Assembly: GCA_902795135.1 (NCBI GenBank)
Contig: CADBJW010000004.1
Span: 62,001-126,000, forward strand
Length of the DNA: 64,000 nucleotides
Direction of reading: 5' to 3'
Source: an uncultured Eubacteriales bacterium
Lineage (GTDB): Bacteria; Bacillota; Clostridia; Peptostreptococcales; Anaerovoracaceae
Positions within the stretch are counted from its first letter, which is position 1. The number at the start of each line of letters is the position of its first letter. The position numbers and the translations under genes were made by a program. The notes beneath the pieces are model-generated. The model worked only from the letters and a program-made list of their open reading frames with translations. It did no database searches and was not told the DNA's origin. Of the stretch, positions 1 to 7,103 are shown piece after piece.

Positions 1-527
1 ACGAGAGCGGCGGCGTGCTGCTTTCGCCGAAGACCTATTACGGCATGGCGGGAGACAAGCCGGTCCTTTCCTTCAAGTACGTGGAAGGGTATCTGCCGGA
101 TGATTACAATCTCACCAAGACCCTGTCGACCGATGAGGCGGAGAACGTCTTCACCTTTACCTATCACAGGGAACAAGGCGTGACCGTCGAGGGAAGTGAG
201 CAAGAGGAAGGAGAAGTCACGGACGGTGACGACGGCAACGCGAACGGAAATGGCAATGCCAATGCCGGGAACGGGAACGGAACGCTGACCGCGGGAAGCG
301 GAGACAACATTCCGGGCACCAACATCCGGGACCTGGATGAAAACAAAACACCGAAGGCAACTGCGCCGATCGAGGACAACCAGACGCCGGGAGGGATCCT
401 GAGCGGAGCCAATGCACTGATAGCGGGCATTGCGGCTGCAGGTGTCCTGATCGCGCTGGCACTCCTGTACTTCATCCTGAGAAAACGGCGGGAGGAAGAA
501 GAGGAGCCAATCGATACAGACGAATAA
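1..527 (+). CDS. C-terminal end of a membrane-anchored surface protein (5' partial)
   Basis: The reading frame is open to the left edge, so the start lies outside the window; the visible GTG at 15 is probably internal. The visible part begins with a short beta-type module (an 'EGY' turn, then alternating hydrophobics ending FTFTYH) that resembles the end of a MucBP-like repeat. It continues into an Asn/Gly-rich low-complexity linker, then one hydrophobic helix of about 23 residues, a basic stop-transfer stretch (RKRR) and an acidic tail rich in Glu. No LPXTG sorting motif is visible, so anchoring is probably by the helix itself with the acidic tail in the cytoplasm. A rho-independent terminator follows directly. 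The function of the missing N-terminal part cannot be judged. Confidence 0.6.
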   Translation, partial: ESGGVLLSPKTYYGMAGDKPVLSFKYVEGYLPDDYNLTKTLSTDEAENVFTFTYHREQGVTVEGSEQEEGEVTDGDDGNANGNGNANAGNGNGTLTAGSGDNIPGTNIRDLDENKTPKATAPIEDNQTPGGILSGANALIAGIAAAGVLIALALLYFILRKRREEEEEPIDTDE

Positions 528-535
528 AAACATAG

Positions 536-577
536 AAGGATTGTCATGCGAATCAATGAGCGCGGCAATCCTTTTTT
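536..577 (+). terminator. Rho-independent terminator after the surface protein
   Basis: AAGGATTG (536-543) pairs with CAATCCTT (566-573), followed by a run of T. It lies 9 bases after the stop codon. Confidence 0.75.
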
Positions 578-785
578 CATGGGACGACCAGTGGACAGTG
601 GCTGAGCAGGAACCTACAGCGATGGGATTCTTAGAAATCATGAGAAGCAAATGATTTTTTAGAGCGAAGTCTCAAATTCTGACGAATCAAAAAGATTCTG
701 AGAATCCCCCCGCAGAATCTCAGCAGAGTCGCTACAAAAACACCCTTCCACCCAGTTGCCCCCTTTGCCCGGTTGACATAGAACG
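578..785. other. Non-coding spacer with a small hairpin
   Basis: No plausible gene is visible between the terminator and the truA promoter. The stretch contains several GATTCT/AGAATC-type half sites. CTGAGA (698-703) can pair with TCTCAG (718-723) around a C-rich loop. There is no T-run after it, so it is not an obvious terminator. No role is assigned. Confidence 0.4.
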
Positions 786-814
786 TTGCCCATTTTTGCC
801 GAATCATGTATAAT
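786..814 (+). promoter_or_regulatory. truA promoter
   Basis: -35 TTGCCC (786-791), 17-base spacer, perfect -10 TATAAT (809-814). Transcription should begin around 820-821, only a few bases before the truA ATG at 825, so the mRNA would be leaderless or nearly so. A TTGACA at 773-778 is too far upstream (30-base spacer) to be the partner. Confidence 0.65.
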
Positions 815-824
815 CAAATGGAAT

Positions 825-1670
825 ATGACCAAAAACATACTTCTGACAATTGCATATGATGGGTCGCGGTTTCATGGCTGGCAAAAGCAGCCGGCGGAGG
901 TTACGGTACAGGGTCATTTGGAGCGTGTCATGTCCAGGCTGTTCAAACGGCCGGTGCTTTTGAGCGGGACCAGCCGGACGGATGCCGGTGTCCACGCGCT
1001 AGACCAGAAAGCCAGTTTCGTAACGGACCTGGGGATTCCCACAGAGAAACTGCCCCTCGTCATCAACAACGCCCTTTGCGCGGAAGAAGCAGGGCCCTTT
1101 GCAAAGGCACCGGTTCGAATCCTGGATGCCTGCGAAATGCCGGCCGATTTTCACGCGCGATTCAGCTGCAAAGGCAAGAAGTATATATATAAAATCAAAG
1201 CAGGCTGCGGATCCAACGGCGTATCGGACAGCCGGGAGACAGCGCATTCACTGGTATTTGACCGGAATTACGTGTATCACGTAGGCGAATCCCTCAATAT
1301 AGAAGCCATGCAGCAGGCGGCAAAGTATTTGATCGGCGAACACGACTTCAAGTCCTTTGAAAGCTCCGGCGGCAACCCGAGAGAAACAACGGTCCGAAGG
1401 ATTTTTGATGCGGAGGTGATTGACCTTAGCAGTGAGGCCGTCAACGCGGGCAGTACATCAGAGGTCCTACCGCAGGACATGGAAATCCATATCAGCGGAG
1501 ACGGTTTTTTGTATAACATGGTCCGGATCATTACCGGCACGCTGGTCGAAACGGGTCAGGGCAAACGCAAACCGGAAGACATCATAGAAATCATGGAAGC
1601 CAAGGACAGAGCAAAGGCCGGGCACACGGCTCCGCCGTACGGTCTGTACCTGGCAGAAGTTTATTATTAA
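825..1670 (+). CDS. truA: tRNA pseudouridine synthase A
   Basis: TruA isomerises uridines 38-40 in the anticodon stem-loop of many tRNAs to pseudouridine. The protein shows the family's opening (NILLTIAYDGSRFHGWQKQP), the catalytic Asp context SGTSRTDAGVHA near residue 50, a central DFHARF segment, and C-terminal GDGFLYNMVRIITGTL and GLYLAEVYY motifs. At 281 residues it is somewhat longer than the usual ~245-270, with an insertion of low similarity near residues 205-225. The start at 825 gives the canonical N-terminus; an upstream in-frame codon at 786 overlaps the promoter -35 box and is rejected. No Shine-Dalgarno site precedes the ATG, in line with a leaderless mRNA. It probably heads a unit with the dCMP deaminase and WecA/TagO-type genes. 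Confidence 0.93.
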   Translation: MTKNILLTIAYDGSRFHGWQKQPAEVTVQGHLERVMSRLFKRPVLLSGTSRTDAGVHALDQKASFVTDLGIPTEKLPLVINNALCAEEAGPFAKAPVRILDACEMPADFHARFSCKGKKYIYKIKAGCGSNGVSDSRETAHSLVFDRNYVYHVGESLNIEAMQQAAKYLIGEHDFKSFESSGGNPRETTVRRIFDAEVIDLSSEAVNAGSTSEVLPQDMEIHISGDGFLYNMVRIITGTLVETGQGKRKPEDIIEIMEAKDRAKAGHTAPPYGLYLAEVYY

Positions 1671-1690
1671 GGCAGAAGTTTAATTATTAA
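1652..1690 (+). repeat. Tandem duplication spanning the truA stop codon
   Basis: Two adjacent copies, 1652-1670 (19 bases) and 1671-1690 (20 bases), each beginning GGCAGAAGTTTA and ending ATTATTAA. The first copy contains the end of truA with its stop codon; the second repeats it, with one inserted A, just after the gene. Confidence 0.85.
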
Positions 1691-1716
1691 GATCGAAAAG
1701 ATCGGAGATGCAGAGA

Positions 1717-2184
1717 ATGAAAATCAAAGTCGATGACAGACCTACATGGGATGAATACTTCATGGAAATGGCTGAAGTCACAGCCAAACGGTCCACATGT
1801 CTGCGCAGACACGTGGGAGCAGTAATCGTACAGGATAAGCACATTATCGCTACAGGTTACAATGGCGCGCCGCGGGGAATCGAGCACTGCGGAGAGCGGG
1901 AAGGCGGATGCCTTAGAGAGCAGCTGGGCATACCGTCAGGAGAAAAGCACGAACTCTGCAGAGCACTCCACGCTGAGCAGAACGCCATCATACAGGCAGC
2001 TACCTTGGGCCAGAGTGTAGAAGGAGCCACCATTTACGTGACGAATCAGCCTTGTGTGATTTGCGCGAAAATGCTGATCAATGCAGGGATCGAAAAGATC
2101 ATTGTCAAAGAAGGTTACCCGGATGAGCTAGCCGTTGAAATACTCGAAGAAGCGGGTATCAAGATTGTAATGTTAGGAGAATAA
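1717..2184 (+). CDS. Deoxycytidylate (dCMP) deaminase, ComEB-like
   Basis: It deaminates dCMP to dUMP, feeding thymidylate synthesis; ComEB of Bacillus belongs to the same family. The zinc site is explicit: HAEQNAI (His ligand and catalytic Glu) near residue 90, then PCVICAK, with the two Cys ligands, about 30 residues later. An additional Cys-rich insertion ([13 protein letters not shown]) sits in the usual place for this family. Length is 155 residues, normal for dCMP deaminases. I chose ATG 1717 because GGAG at 1704-1707 lies 9 bases upstream; the earlier in-frame ATG at 1708 abuts that site. The stop is 1 base before the TTG start of the next gene, so the two are probably translationally coupled. 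Confidence 0.9.
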   Translation: MKIKVDDRPTWDEYFMEMAEVTAKRSTCLRRHVGAVIVQDKHIIATGYNGAPRGIEHCGEREGGCLREQLGIPSGEKHELCRALHAEQNAIIQAATLGQSVEGATIYVTNQPCVICAKMLINAGIEKIIVKEGYPDELAVEILEEAGIKIVMLGE

Positions 2185-2185
2185 C

Positions 2186-3289
2186 TTGACAGCGACCAGT
2201 TTTGATTTATGGGCACCCCTTGTCGTCGCAGGAATTATTTCGGCGTTCTTAACGCCCTTTGCCATTTGGATTGCTCCAAAGATCGGAGCCATGGATATTC
2301 CGAAGGACAACCGGCGGGTGCACAACAAACCTATGCCGCGGTTTGGCGGCATAGCAATATTCGCGGGAATGATGATTTCCTGGGGGCTGTTCGCAGGCGA
2401 TGCGCCGGCCATCAAAGGTGCCATGGCTGGCACCACGATCATTTACATTCTCGGAGCTGTTGACGACCTCAAAAATGTCAGACCGATCATCAAGTTTTCG
2501 GGGCAGGTTCTTGGAGCGGCCGTAGCTTTTGCTATGGGATTAAGGATTCAGTTCATTACCAACTGGTTCAGTGGCGGCCATATGATTTTTGGCGACGTTG
2601 CTTGCTGCGTGATCACGATTCTCTGGCTCGTGGCCATTACAAATGCTGTAAACCTGATTGACGGGCTGGATGGTCTGGCGGCCGGTATCGCGGCGATTTC
2701 GGCCCTTTGTTTGGCATACGTTGCGTACATTCACGGCCAGTACATGTCGACCATCGCCATGATGGTGGTTGCCGGTGCTGCGCTGGGTTTTTTGCCGTAC
2801 AATTTCAATCCGGCCAAGATTTTTATGGGGGACGGCGGATCACAGGTTTTGGGATTTGCCATTGCATCGATATCGATCATCGGCGCGGTCAAGAGTGCGA
2901 CGTTGGTCGTCGTTCTGATACCGGCGCTCGTATTGGGTCTTCCAATCTTTGATACACTGATGGCGATCATTCGCAGGACCGCGCGTCATCAGTCCATCAG
3001 CACCGCCGACAAAGAGCATTTGCATCACAAAATCCTCAAAGCGGGCTTCGGACAGAGACGGGCCGTTATGCTTATGTACAGCGTCAGCGGCGTCATGGGG
3101 ATCATCGCCGTGCTGTACAGCAGAGAATTGTATGTGGAGTGCGTCGGCCTGCTTGCCGTTGTTGTCATGATCGTCGGGGTTATCCTGACGGATACGGGAA
3201 GCAATAAAGTCAGCATCCGAGGTATGCGGTTGATCCGGGAAGACCTATCTGAAGCGGATCGAATTCGGAACAAGAAAAACAAAAAGTGA
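2186..3289 (+). CDS. Undecaprenyl-phosphate N-acetylhexosamine-1-phosphate transferase (WecA/TagO type)
   Basis: This MraY-superfamily integral membrane enzyme transfers a sugar-1-phosphate (usually GlcNAc-1-P) from its UDP form to undecaprenyl phosphate, the first step of teichoic acid or other wall-polymer synthesis. About ten hydrophobic segments are visible. Signature motifs in order are the DNRRVHNKPMPRFGG loop, the DDLKN metal-binding aspartates, NLIDGLDGLAAG, KIFMGDGGSQ and the C-terminal HLHHKIL. Length is 367 residues, typical for TagO. The start is TTG at 2186 with AGGAGA (2175-2180) 5 bases upstream. It could act on the polymer made by the glycosyltransferase locus at 37-49 kb, but that is inference. 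Confidence 0.88.
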   Translation: MTATSFDLWAPLVVAGIISAFLTPFAIWIAPKIGAMDIPKDNRRVHNKPMPRFGGIAIFAGMMISWGLFAGDAPAIKGAMAGTTIIYILGAVDDLKNVRPIIKFSGQVLGAAVAFAMGLRIQFITNWFSGGHMIFGDVACCVITILWLVAITNAVNLIDGLDGLAAGIAAISALCLAYVAYIHGQYMSTIAMMVVAGAALGFLPYNFNPAKIFMGDGGSQVLGFAIASISIIGAVKSATLVVVLIPALVLGLPIFDTLMAIIRRTARHQSISTADKEHLHHKILKAGFGQRRAVMLMYSVSGVMGIIAVLYSRELYVECVGLLAVVVMIVGVILTDTGSNKVSIRGMRLIREDLSEADRIRNKKNKK

Positions 3290-3315
3290 GTCTAAAAAAA
3301 CAAAAAGTAAGTTTA
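3275..3315 (+). repeat. Tandem duplication spanning a stop codon
   Basis: Adjacent near-identical copies at 3275-3294 and 3295-3315, each an A-rich block followed by CAAAAAGT and ending in TA. The first copy carries the TGA of the WecA/TagO-type gene. This has the same layout as the duplication at the end of truA. Confidence 0.75.
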
Positions 3316-3326
3316 AATAGAAAAAC

Positions 3327-4703
3327 ATGAGTTATAGCAGTGAAACCTTAAACACGATCGACAACAAAAGGCTCTTAAAGAGCGTCCTGGTTGTTGCCGG
3401 TCCCATTGCCCTTCAAAGTCTCATTGCATCCAGTTTGAATCTTGTAGACAACCTTATGATAGGTGCCCTAGGGGAGTTGGCACTGAACGCAGTAGGTGTA
3501 TCAGTACAGCTCTTTTTTATATACTGGATGTTTGTCTTTGGGTTTGCAAGCGGAGGCGCCACCTTCATGGCGCAGTTTTATGGTACCCATGATTATGCCA
3601 ACATTCGCAGAACAACAGGGTTCATCCTGACGGTAGCCTTTGGAATGGGGCTGGTGTTTTTCTTAGTGGCGATGATTTTCCCCCAGTACGTGCTCCGGGT
3701 CTTTACCAAATATCCGGAAGTCATTGAAACCGGCATTCCTTATGTCCGGACCGGGGCCTTTACATTTCTTCTGATTCCAATCACCCAGTCATTTACCGTA
3801 GCACTTAGGGCATCCCAGCAAACCCATCTGCCGCTGATCGCCAGCGTCATCGGGCTTTGCACGAACACGGTTATGAACTACTGCCTCATATATGGCCACT
3901 TCGGACTACCGCGCATGGAAGTGCAGGGCGCCGCTTTAGCAACGGTCATTTCCAGAATTGTGGAACTCTCGATCCTGCTGTTCTTTATCTTCGGACGGAA
4001 CAACATCATCCGCGGACCGCTCCGCGAGTTCTTTGGTTACGGCAAAGACCTTGCCGGCAGAATATTCCGGAACGCCTTGCCGACAACGATCAACGAAACC
4101 ATGTGGAGCCTGGGTAATTCCATGTACATCGCAGCTTTTGCGAGAATAAGCATCACAGCAGGCGCGGCGGTACAGGCTTGTAATACGATTAATAGCATTT
4201 TCTCTATGGCGGCCTTCAGCATCGGAGATGCGGTTCTCATCCTCGTCGGGCAAAAACTGGGCGAGCGAAAACAGAGCGAGGCCTTTGAAATGGCGAAAAG
4301 AATGCTCGTCATGGGTGTTGCCGCCGGCATTGTTTTAGGCGGGCTGACCATAATCTTTGGCAAGCCGATACTCAGCCTGTTTGATTTTTCGGAAGAAGGA
4401 GCCACGGACGCATGGAGAATCTTGGTCGTCTATGCTGCCTCTCTTTGGCTTGCGGTGTATAACGGCGTCATCGTCACCGGTGTACTGCGCTGCGGAGGCG
4501 ATACCCGGTTTGCCATGTTTACGGAAGTGGGAACCGTATGGCTCATCGGAGTTCCCATGGCCTTTGTGACGTCTCTGTTCTTAAAATGGCCAATCTTTCT
4601 GGCAGTGCTGGCTGTAAAACTGGAAGACGTGGTCAAGCTCTTCTTCCTGACGTGGAGATTCAAAAGCCGCAAGTGGGTCAACAACGTCATTGACGGGTTA
4701 TAA
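3327..4703 (+). CDS. MATE-family multidrug/solute exporter
   Basis: The 458-residue polytopic membrane protein has about twelve hydrophobic helices arranged as two similar halves. It carries MATE hallmarks such as the N-terminal GPIALQSLIASSLNLVDNLM region and GVLRCGGDTRF in the second half. MATE proteins expel cationic compounds in exchange for Na+ or H+. The substrate cannot be read from sequence. It follows the WecA/TagO-type gene by under 40 bases with no terminator between, so co-transcription is likely. No Shine-Dalgarno site is obvious in the A-rich sequence before the ATG. Confidence 0.88.
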   Translation: MSYSSETLNTIDNKRLLKSVLVVAGPIALQSLIASSLNLVDNLMIGALGELALNAVGVSVQLFFIYWMFVFGFASGGATFMAQFYGTHDYANIRRTTGFILTVAFGMGLVFFLVAMIFPQYVLRVFTKYPEVIETGIPYVRTGAFTFLLIPITQSFTVALRASQQTHLPLIASVIGLCTNTVMNYCLIYGHFGLPRMEVQGAALATVISRIVELSILLFFIFGRNNIIRGPLREFFGYGKDLAGRIFRNALPTTINETMWSLGNSMYIAAFARISITAGAAVQACNTINSIFSMAAFSIGDAVLILVGQKLGERKQSEAFEMAKRMLVMGVAAGIVLGGLTIIFGKPILSLFDFSEEGATDAWRILVVYAASLWLAVYNGVIVTGVLRCGGDTRFAMFTEVGTVWLIGVPMAFVTSLFLKWPIFLAVLAVKLEDVVKLFFLTWRFKSRKWVNNVIDGL

Positions 4704-4866
4704 AAAACCTGAAATCAGTTCATTTTTGAAATAATTAATTTGCGGTTAAATTCACAAAAGATTCAGAAAACTAATCATATTCTAACTAATTAGCCCATCA
4801 AAATATATAAAAAGTAATTAGTTTGCGCGTTTTTTGTAATAAATATGCCAACAACGTTTTAATACG

Positions 4867-4896
4867 TTGAAACAATGATGCGCAATATTGTATTAT
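4867..4896 (+). promoter_or_regulatory. Probable promoter of the reduced ATP synthase operon
   Basis: -35-like TTGAAA (4867-4872), 18-base spacer, -10-like TATTAT (4891-4896), in a very AT-rich 239-base gap with no gene. An AATTAGTTTGC element just upstream (near 4818) resembles the AATTAGTTGC preceding the second ATP synthase operon. Confidence 0.5.
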
Positions 4897-4942
4897 CTCT
4901 CTGTGAGTATTATTCAGTAATTCCATAGAGAGGGTGGACTTG

Positions 4943-5254
4943 GTGTTATTCTACATTGAGAGCGTTGTAGTAGGTCTTGCATACGGTTTTGTAGTAGGAT
5001 GCTTGAAGTATGCCCTTCTTTGGAGAAAACTAAAAAAATCAGATAAAAAAATGGAAAGCAGCGCGCTGTATATTCGTATGGGCATCGGATATGCCATTAA
5101 TGTGGCGGCGCTTCTTTTTGTGTTTTTGATGAGAAATATCATGCCTTTGGATTTTGTATTTACGATTGTAGCGACGGCGGTGGCCATGAGCCTGACGGGT
5201 AAGCTGGCACCGATACGGCAAATCGTCAGCCATGTGGAGGAAAAAGAAAGATGA
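4943..5254 (+). CDS. ATP synthase subunit I-like membrane protein (first operon)
   Basis: A small membrane protein of 103 residues with three or four hydrophobic segments and a charged loop (LWRKLKKSDKK). It sits first in an operon whose next genes encode F-ATPase subunits a, c and b. AtpI-type proteins stand at this position in many F-ATPase operons and assist c-ring assembly or Mg2+ handling. I place the start at GTG 4943 because GGGTGG (4932-4937) is 5 bases upstream; an alternative GTG at 4934 leaves no room for a ribosome site. The last codons overlap the start of atpB (ATGA). Identification rests mainly on position, size and hydrophobicity. Confidence 0.6.
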   Translation: MLFYIESVVVGLAYGFVVGCLKYALLWRKLKKSDKKMESSALYIRMGIGYAINVAALLFVFLMRNIMPLDFVFTIVATAVAMSLTGKLAPIRQIVSHVEEKER

Positions 5255-5922
5255 TCCAAGCCTTGCATTCAATAGGAATGACAAACACAATGATCACGAG
5301 CAGCGTAATTACGATTGTAATCTGCATCGTTTCCATTCTCGTCAGCCGCGACCTCAAAATGATGCCGAGCGGTGTGCAGAATATGATCGAGATGGGAATT
5401 GAAAAACTTCATAAATTCTTTAGCGGAGTTATGGGAGAAGATCTCTGCAGAAAGTATTTCCCGCTCGTTGGAACGCTGTTTATCTATATTCTGATCTGCA
5501 ATTATTCGGGGCTTTTGCCTTTTGCAGGACACGCGGACGGATTTCAGGCGCCGACCAGCGACATCAACTTCCCGGCCGGAATGGCGATTCTGGTCATCAT
5601 TTTGGTCCAGGTCATTGGATTCAGAGAGCTGGGCGTGAAGAAAGTCTATAAGCGGATGATCAGCCCATTCGTATTCATGCTCCCTCTGATGATTATGGAC
5701 GAGCTGGCGAAGCCGATTTCCCTGACCTTCCGACTTTACGGAAACACCTTTGGGGATGAAAAGGTCGTGGAAGTGCTGTTTGGACTTTGCCCGGCGATCA
5801 TTCCGGCTATCATGCAGATGCTCGTCGTCCTGCTGGCATTGATCCAGGCACTCGTATTCTCGCTTCTGACCGCGATCTATATCGGAGAAGCCTGTGAAGA
5901 TCACGAGCTGGAAGCACACTGA
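5251..5922 (+). CDS. atpB: F-type ATP synthase subunit a (first operon copy)
   Basis: Subunit a forms the two ion half-channels beside the c-ring. The 223-residue protein has the expected hydrophobic helices. It has the PTSDIN loop (residues ~105-110) and the essential Arg in KPISLTFRLYGNTFGDE, which opposes the c-ring carboxylate. It differs strongly from the second copy at 8692: the second has TADLN and TLACRIFGNILAG at the same places, and little similarity outside them. So this is not a recent duplication. The start overlaps the end of the subunit I gene. It lacks partner alpha, beta, gamma and delta genes in its own operon. Confidence 0.9.
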   Translation: MIQALHSIGMTNTMITSSVITIVICIVSILVSRDLKMMPSGVQNMIEMGIEKLHKFFSGVMGEDLCRKYFPLVGTLFIYILICNYSGLLPFAGHADGFQAPTSDINFPAGMAILVIILVQVIGFRELGVKKVYKRMISPFVFMLPLMIMDELAKPISLTFRLYGNTFGDEKVVEVLFGLCPAIIPAIMQMLVVLLALIQALVFSLLTAIYIGEACEDHELEAH

Positions 5923-6001
5923 TCCTTTGATGGATTCGTAGTTATTGGTTAATGATAAAGTTATATATAAAGCAAAATTTTGTCGAAAGGAGAAACAACA
6001 A

Positions 6002-6229
6002 ATGACGACAGGGTTAATCGCAATTGCAGTAGCAATTACAATCAGTGTATCAACGATCGGTCCGGCCCTTGGTATGGGTAATGCCGGAGGAAAGGCATTG
6101 GAAGGCATGTCACGTCAGCCGGAAATGATGGGACAGCTGCGTACGAACATGATTCTGGCCTTTGCGTTTATGGAATCACTGACGATTTACGGGCTGGTTC
6201 TCGCGTTTATGCTACTGGCAAAGATGTAA
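6002..6229 (+). CDS. atpE: F-type ATP synthase subunit c (first operon copy)
   Basis: The 75-residue hairpin of two membrane helices forms the rotor ring. The polar loop is the standard SRQPE. The ion-carrying Glu lies in helix 2 within [11 protein letters not shown], which resembles proton-type c subunits of cyanobacteria. The helix-1 position that holds Gln in Na+-binding c-rings is Met here ([11 protein letters not shown]), although Ser follows the key Glu. The start at 6002 has AAAGGAG a few bases upstream; a longer in-frame reading from 5945 only adds a non-hydrophobic tail. It is clearly different from the second copy (9455), which has [10 protein letters not shown] around its Glu. Confidence 0.92.
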   Translation: MTTGLIAIAVAITISVSTIGPALGMGNAGGKALEGMSRQPEMMGQLRTNMILAFAFMESLTIYGLVLAFMLLAKM

Positions 6230-6262
6230 GAGCTTACGGAAATTGTAAAGGAGAAACGAAGC

Positions 6263-6778
6263 ATGTTTGAAGCATTAGGCTTAAACCTGACAGAAATCAT
6301 ATTTGTAATCGTGAATTTTCTTATTCTGGTTTTCGTGCTCAGCAAATTCATTTACAAACCGTTTCTGGCAGCTTTGGACAACAGAAGGAAGAAAATCCAG
6401 GAGACATTTGACGCGGCTGATGCAGTAAGCAGGCGGGCAGATGCCAAGCTGGCCAAGTACGAACGGCGTATCGCCCATGTAGAGGAAGAAAGCCGGGCCA
6501 TCATGAGAGAATCGAAGAAACGTGCAGAGGCTCAGGCTCAGCAGATCATTGACGATGCGACGAAGCAGGCCGGTGAAATCATTGCCCGGGCAGAACGGGC
6601 CGTTGAAATGGAGCGCGTAAAGGCACTCGAAGATATGCGGCAGGAAATTGCAGAACTGGCTTTGCTGGCTGCAGAACAAATTGTTGAAAAGGAAGTTGAT
6701 AAGACCGGACAGGAAGCGATCATCGATGACGTGATCGGTAACGCAAGGAGGACGACATGGCAGACAGTTTCGAATTAA
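6263..6778 (+). CDS. atpF: F-type ATP synthase subunit b (first operon copy)
   Basis: Subunit b is the peripheral stalk that ties the membrane sector to F1. One N-terminal membrane helix (residues ~10-28) is followed by a long, charged coiled-coil helix. From about residue 58 (RADAK) to the end it is by eye about two-thirds identical to the second copy at 9761, including QEIA, AEQIVEKEV and KTGQEAI. The membrane half is only about one-quarter identical. A ribosome site (AAAGGAG) precedes the ATG. The 3' end overlaps the epsilon-like gene by 22 bases. In the complete operon this same junction leads into delta, so delta-alpha-gamma-beta are missing here. Confidence 0.9.
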   Translation: MFEALGLNLTEIIFVIVNFLILVFVLSKFIYKPFLAALDNRRKKIQETFDAADAVSRRADAKLAKYERRIAHVEEESRAIMRESKKRAEAQAQQIIDDATKQAGEIIARAERAVEMERVKALEDMRQEIAELALLAAEQIVEKEVDKTGQEAIIDDVIGNARRTTWQTVSN

Positions 6779-7068
6779 GAGTTGCAACGCCGTCGAATCT
6801 CTTTTACCGCGGAGAAGTGGAACAGGTCATCGTGAACACGCCTGTCGGCCACGAAGGCTTTATGGCCCATCATATGTGGACGTGTAAGCTGCTTGACGCA
6901 GGGAAACTTTGGATCAAAGAAAAAGGTTCCCAGGAAGACGAGTGGAAAATCGCTTCCGCAGCAGGTGGATTCATTGACATCAAAGATGACATCGTTATTT
7001 ACACCGATGTTGTTGAGTGGGATAAGGGGCCTGACAAGCGAAAAGCACGTATTATCAGAACGAAGTAA
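6757..7068 (+). CDS. atpC: F-type ATP synthase epsilon, truncated by a probable frameshift
   Basis: The N-terminal beta-sandwich (residues 1-88) matches the second epsilon at 14706 at about 58 of 88 positions by eye, sharing LFYRGEVE, KLLxxGxLWIKEK and AGGFID. After VVEW the frame goes astray and stops at residue 103, whereas the other copy has 144 residues. In the +1 frame at 7043-7075 the sequence reads KHVLSERSKRN, which aligns with MERVLSEKAKAED of the intact copy. A frameshift at about 7020-7040 is therefore likely, and the C-terminal helical (inhibitory) domain is lost. The remaining domain can in principle still bind gamma and the c-ring. Confidence 0.85.
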   Translation: MADSFELRVATPSNLFYRGEVEQVIVNTPVGHEGFMAHHMWTCKLLDAGKLWIKEKGSQEDEWKIASAAGGFIDIKDDIVIYTDVVEWDKGPDKRKARIIRTK

Positions 7069-7103
7069 AAGAAATCGAACTACGTTTAGAAGGAGGATGG
7101 CGT

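Noticed and set aside
773-778. TTGACA as the -35 of the truA promoter
   Set aside because: It lies 30 bases from the -10 TATAAT; TTGCCC at 786-791 has the correct 17-base spacing.
6002-6229. Calling the first c subunit a Na+-type ring
   Set aside because: Ser after the key Glu fits, but the helix-1 Gln is Met; the evidence is contradictory.
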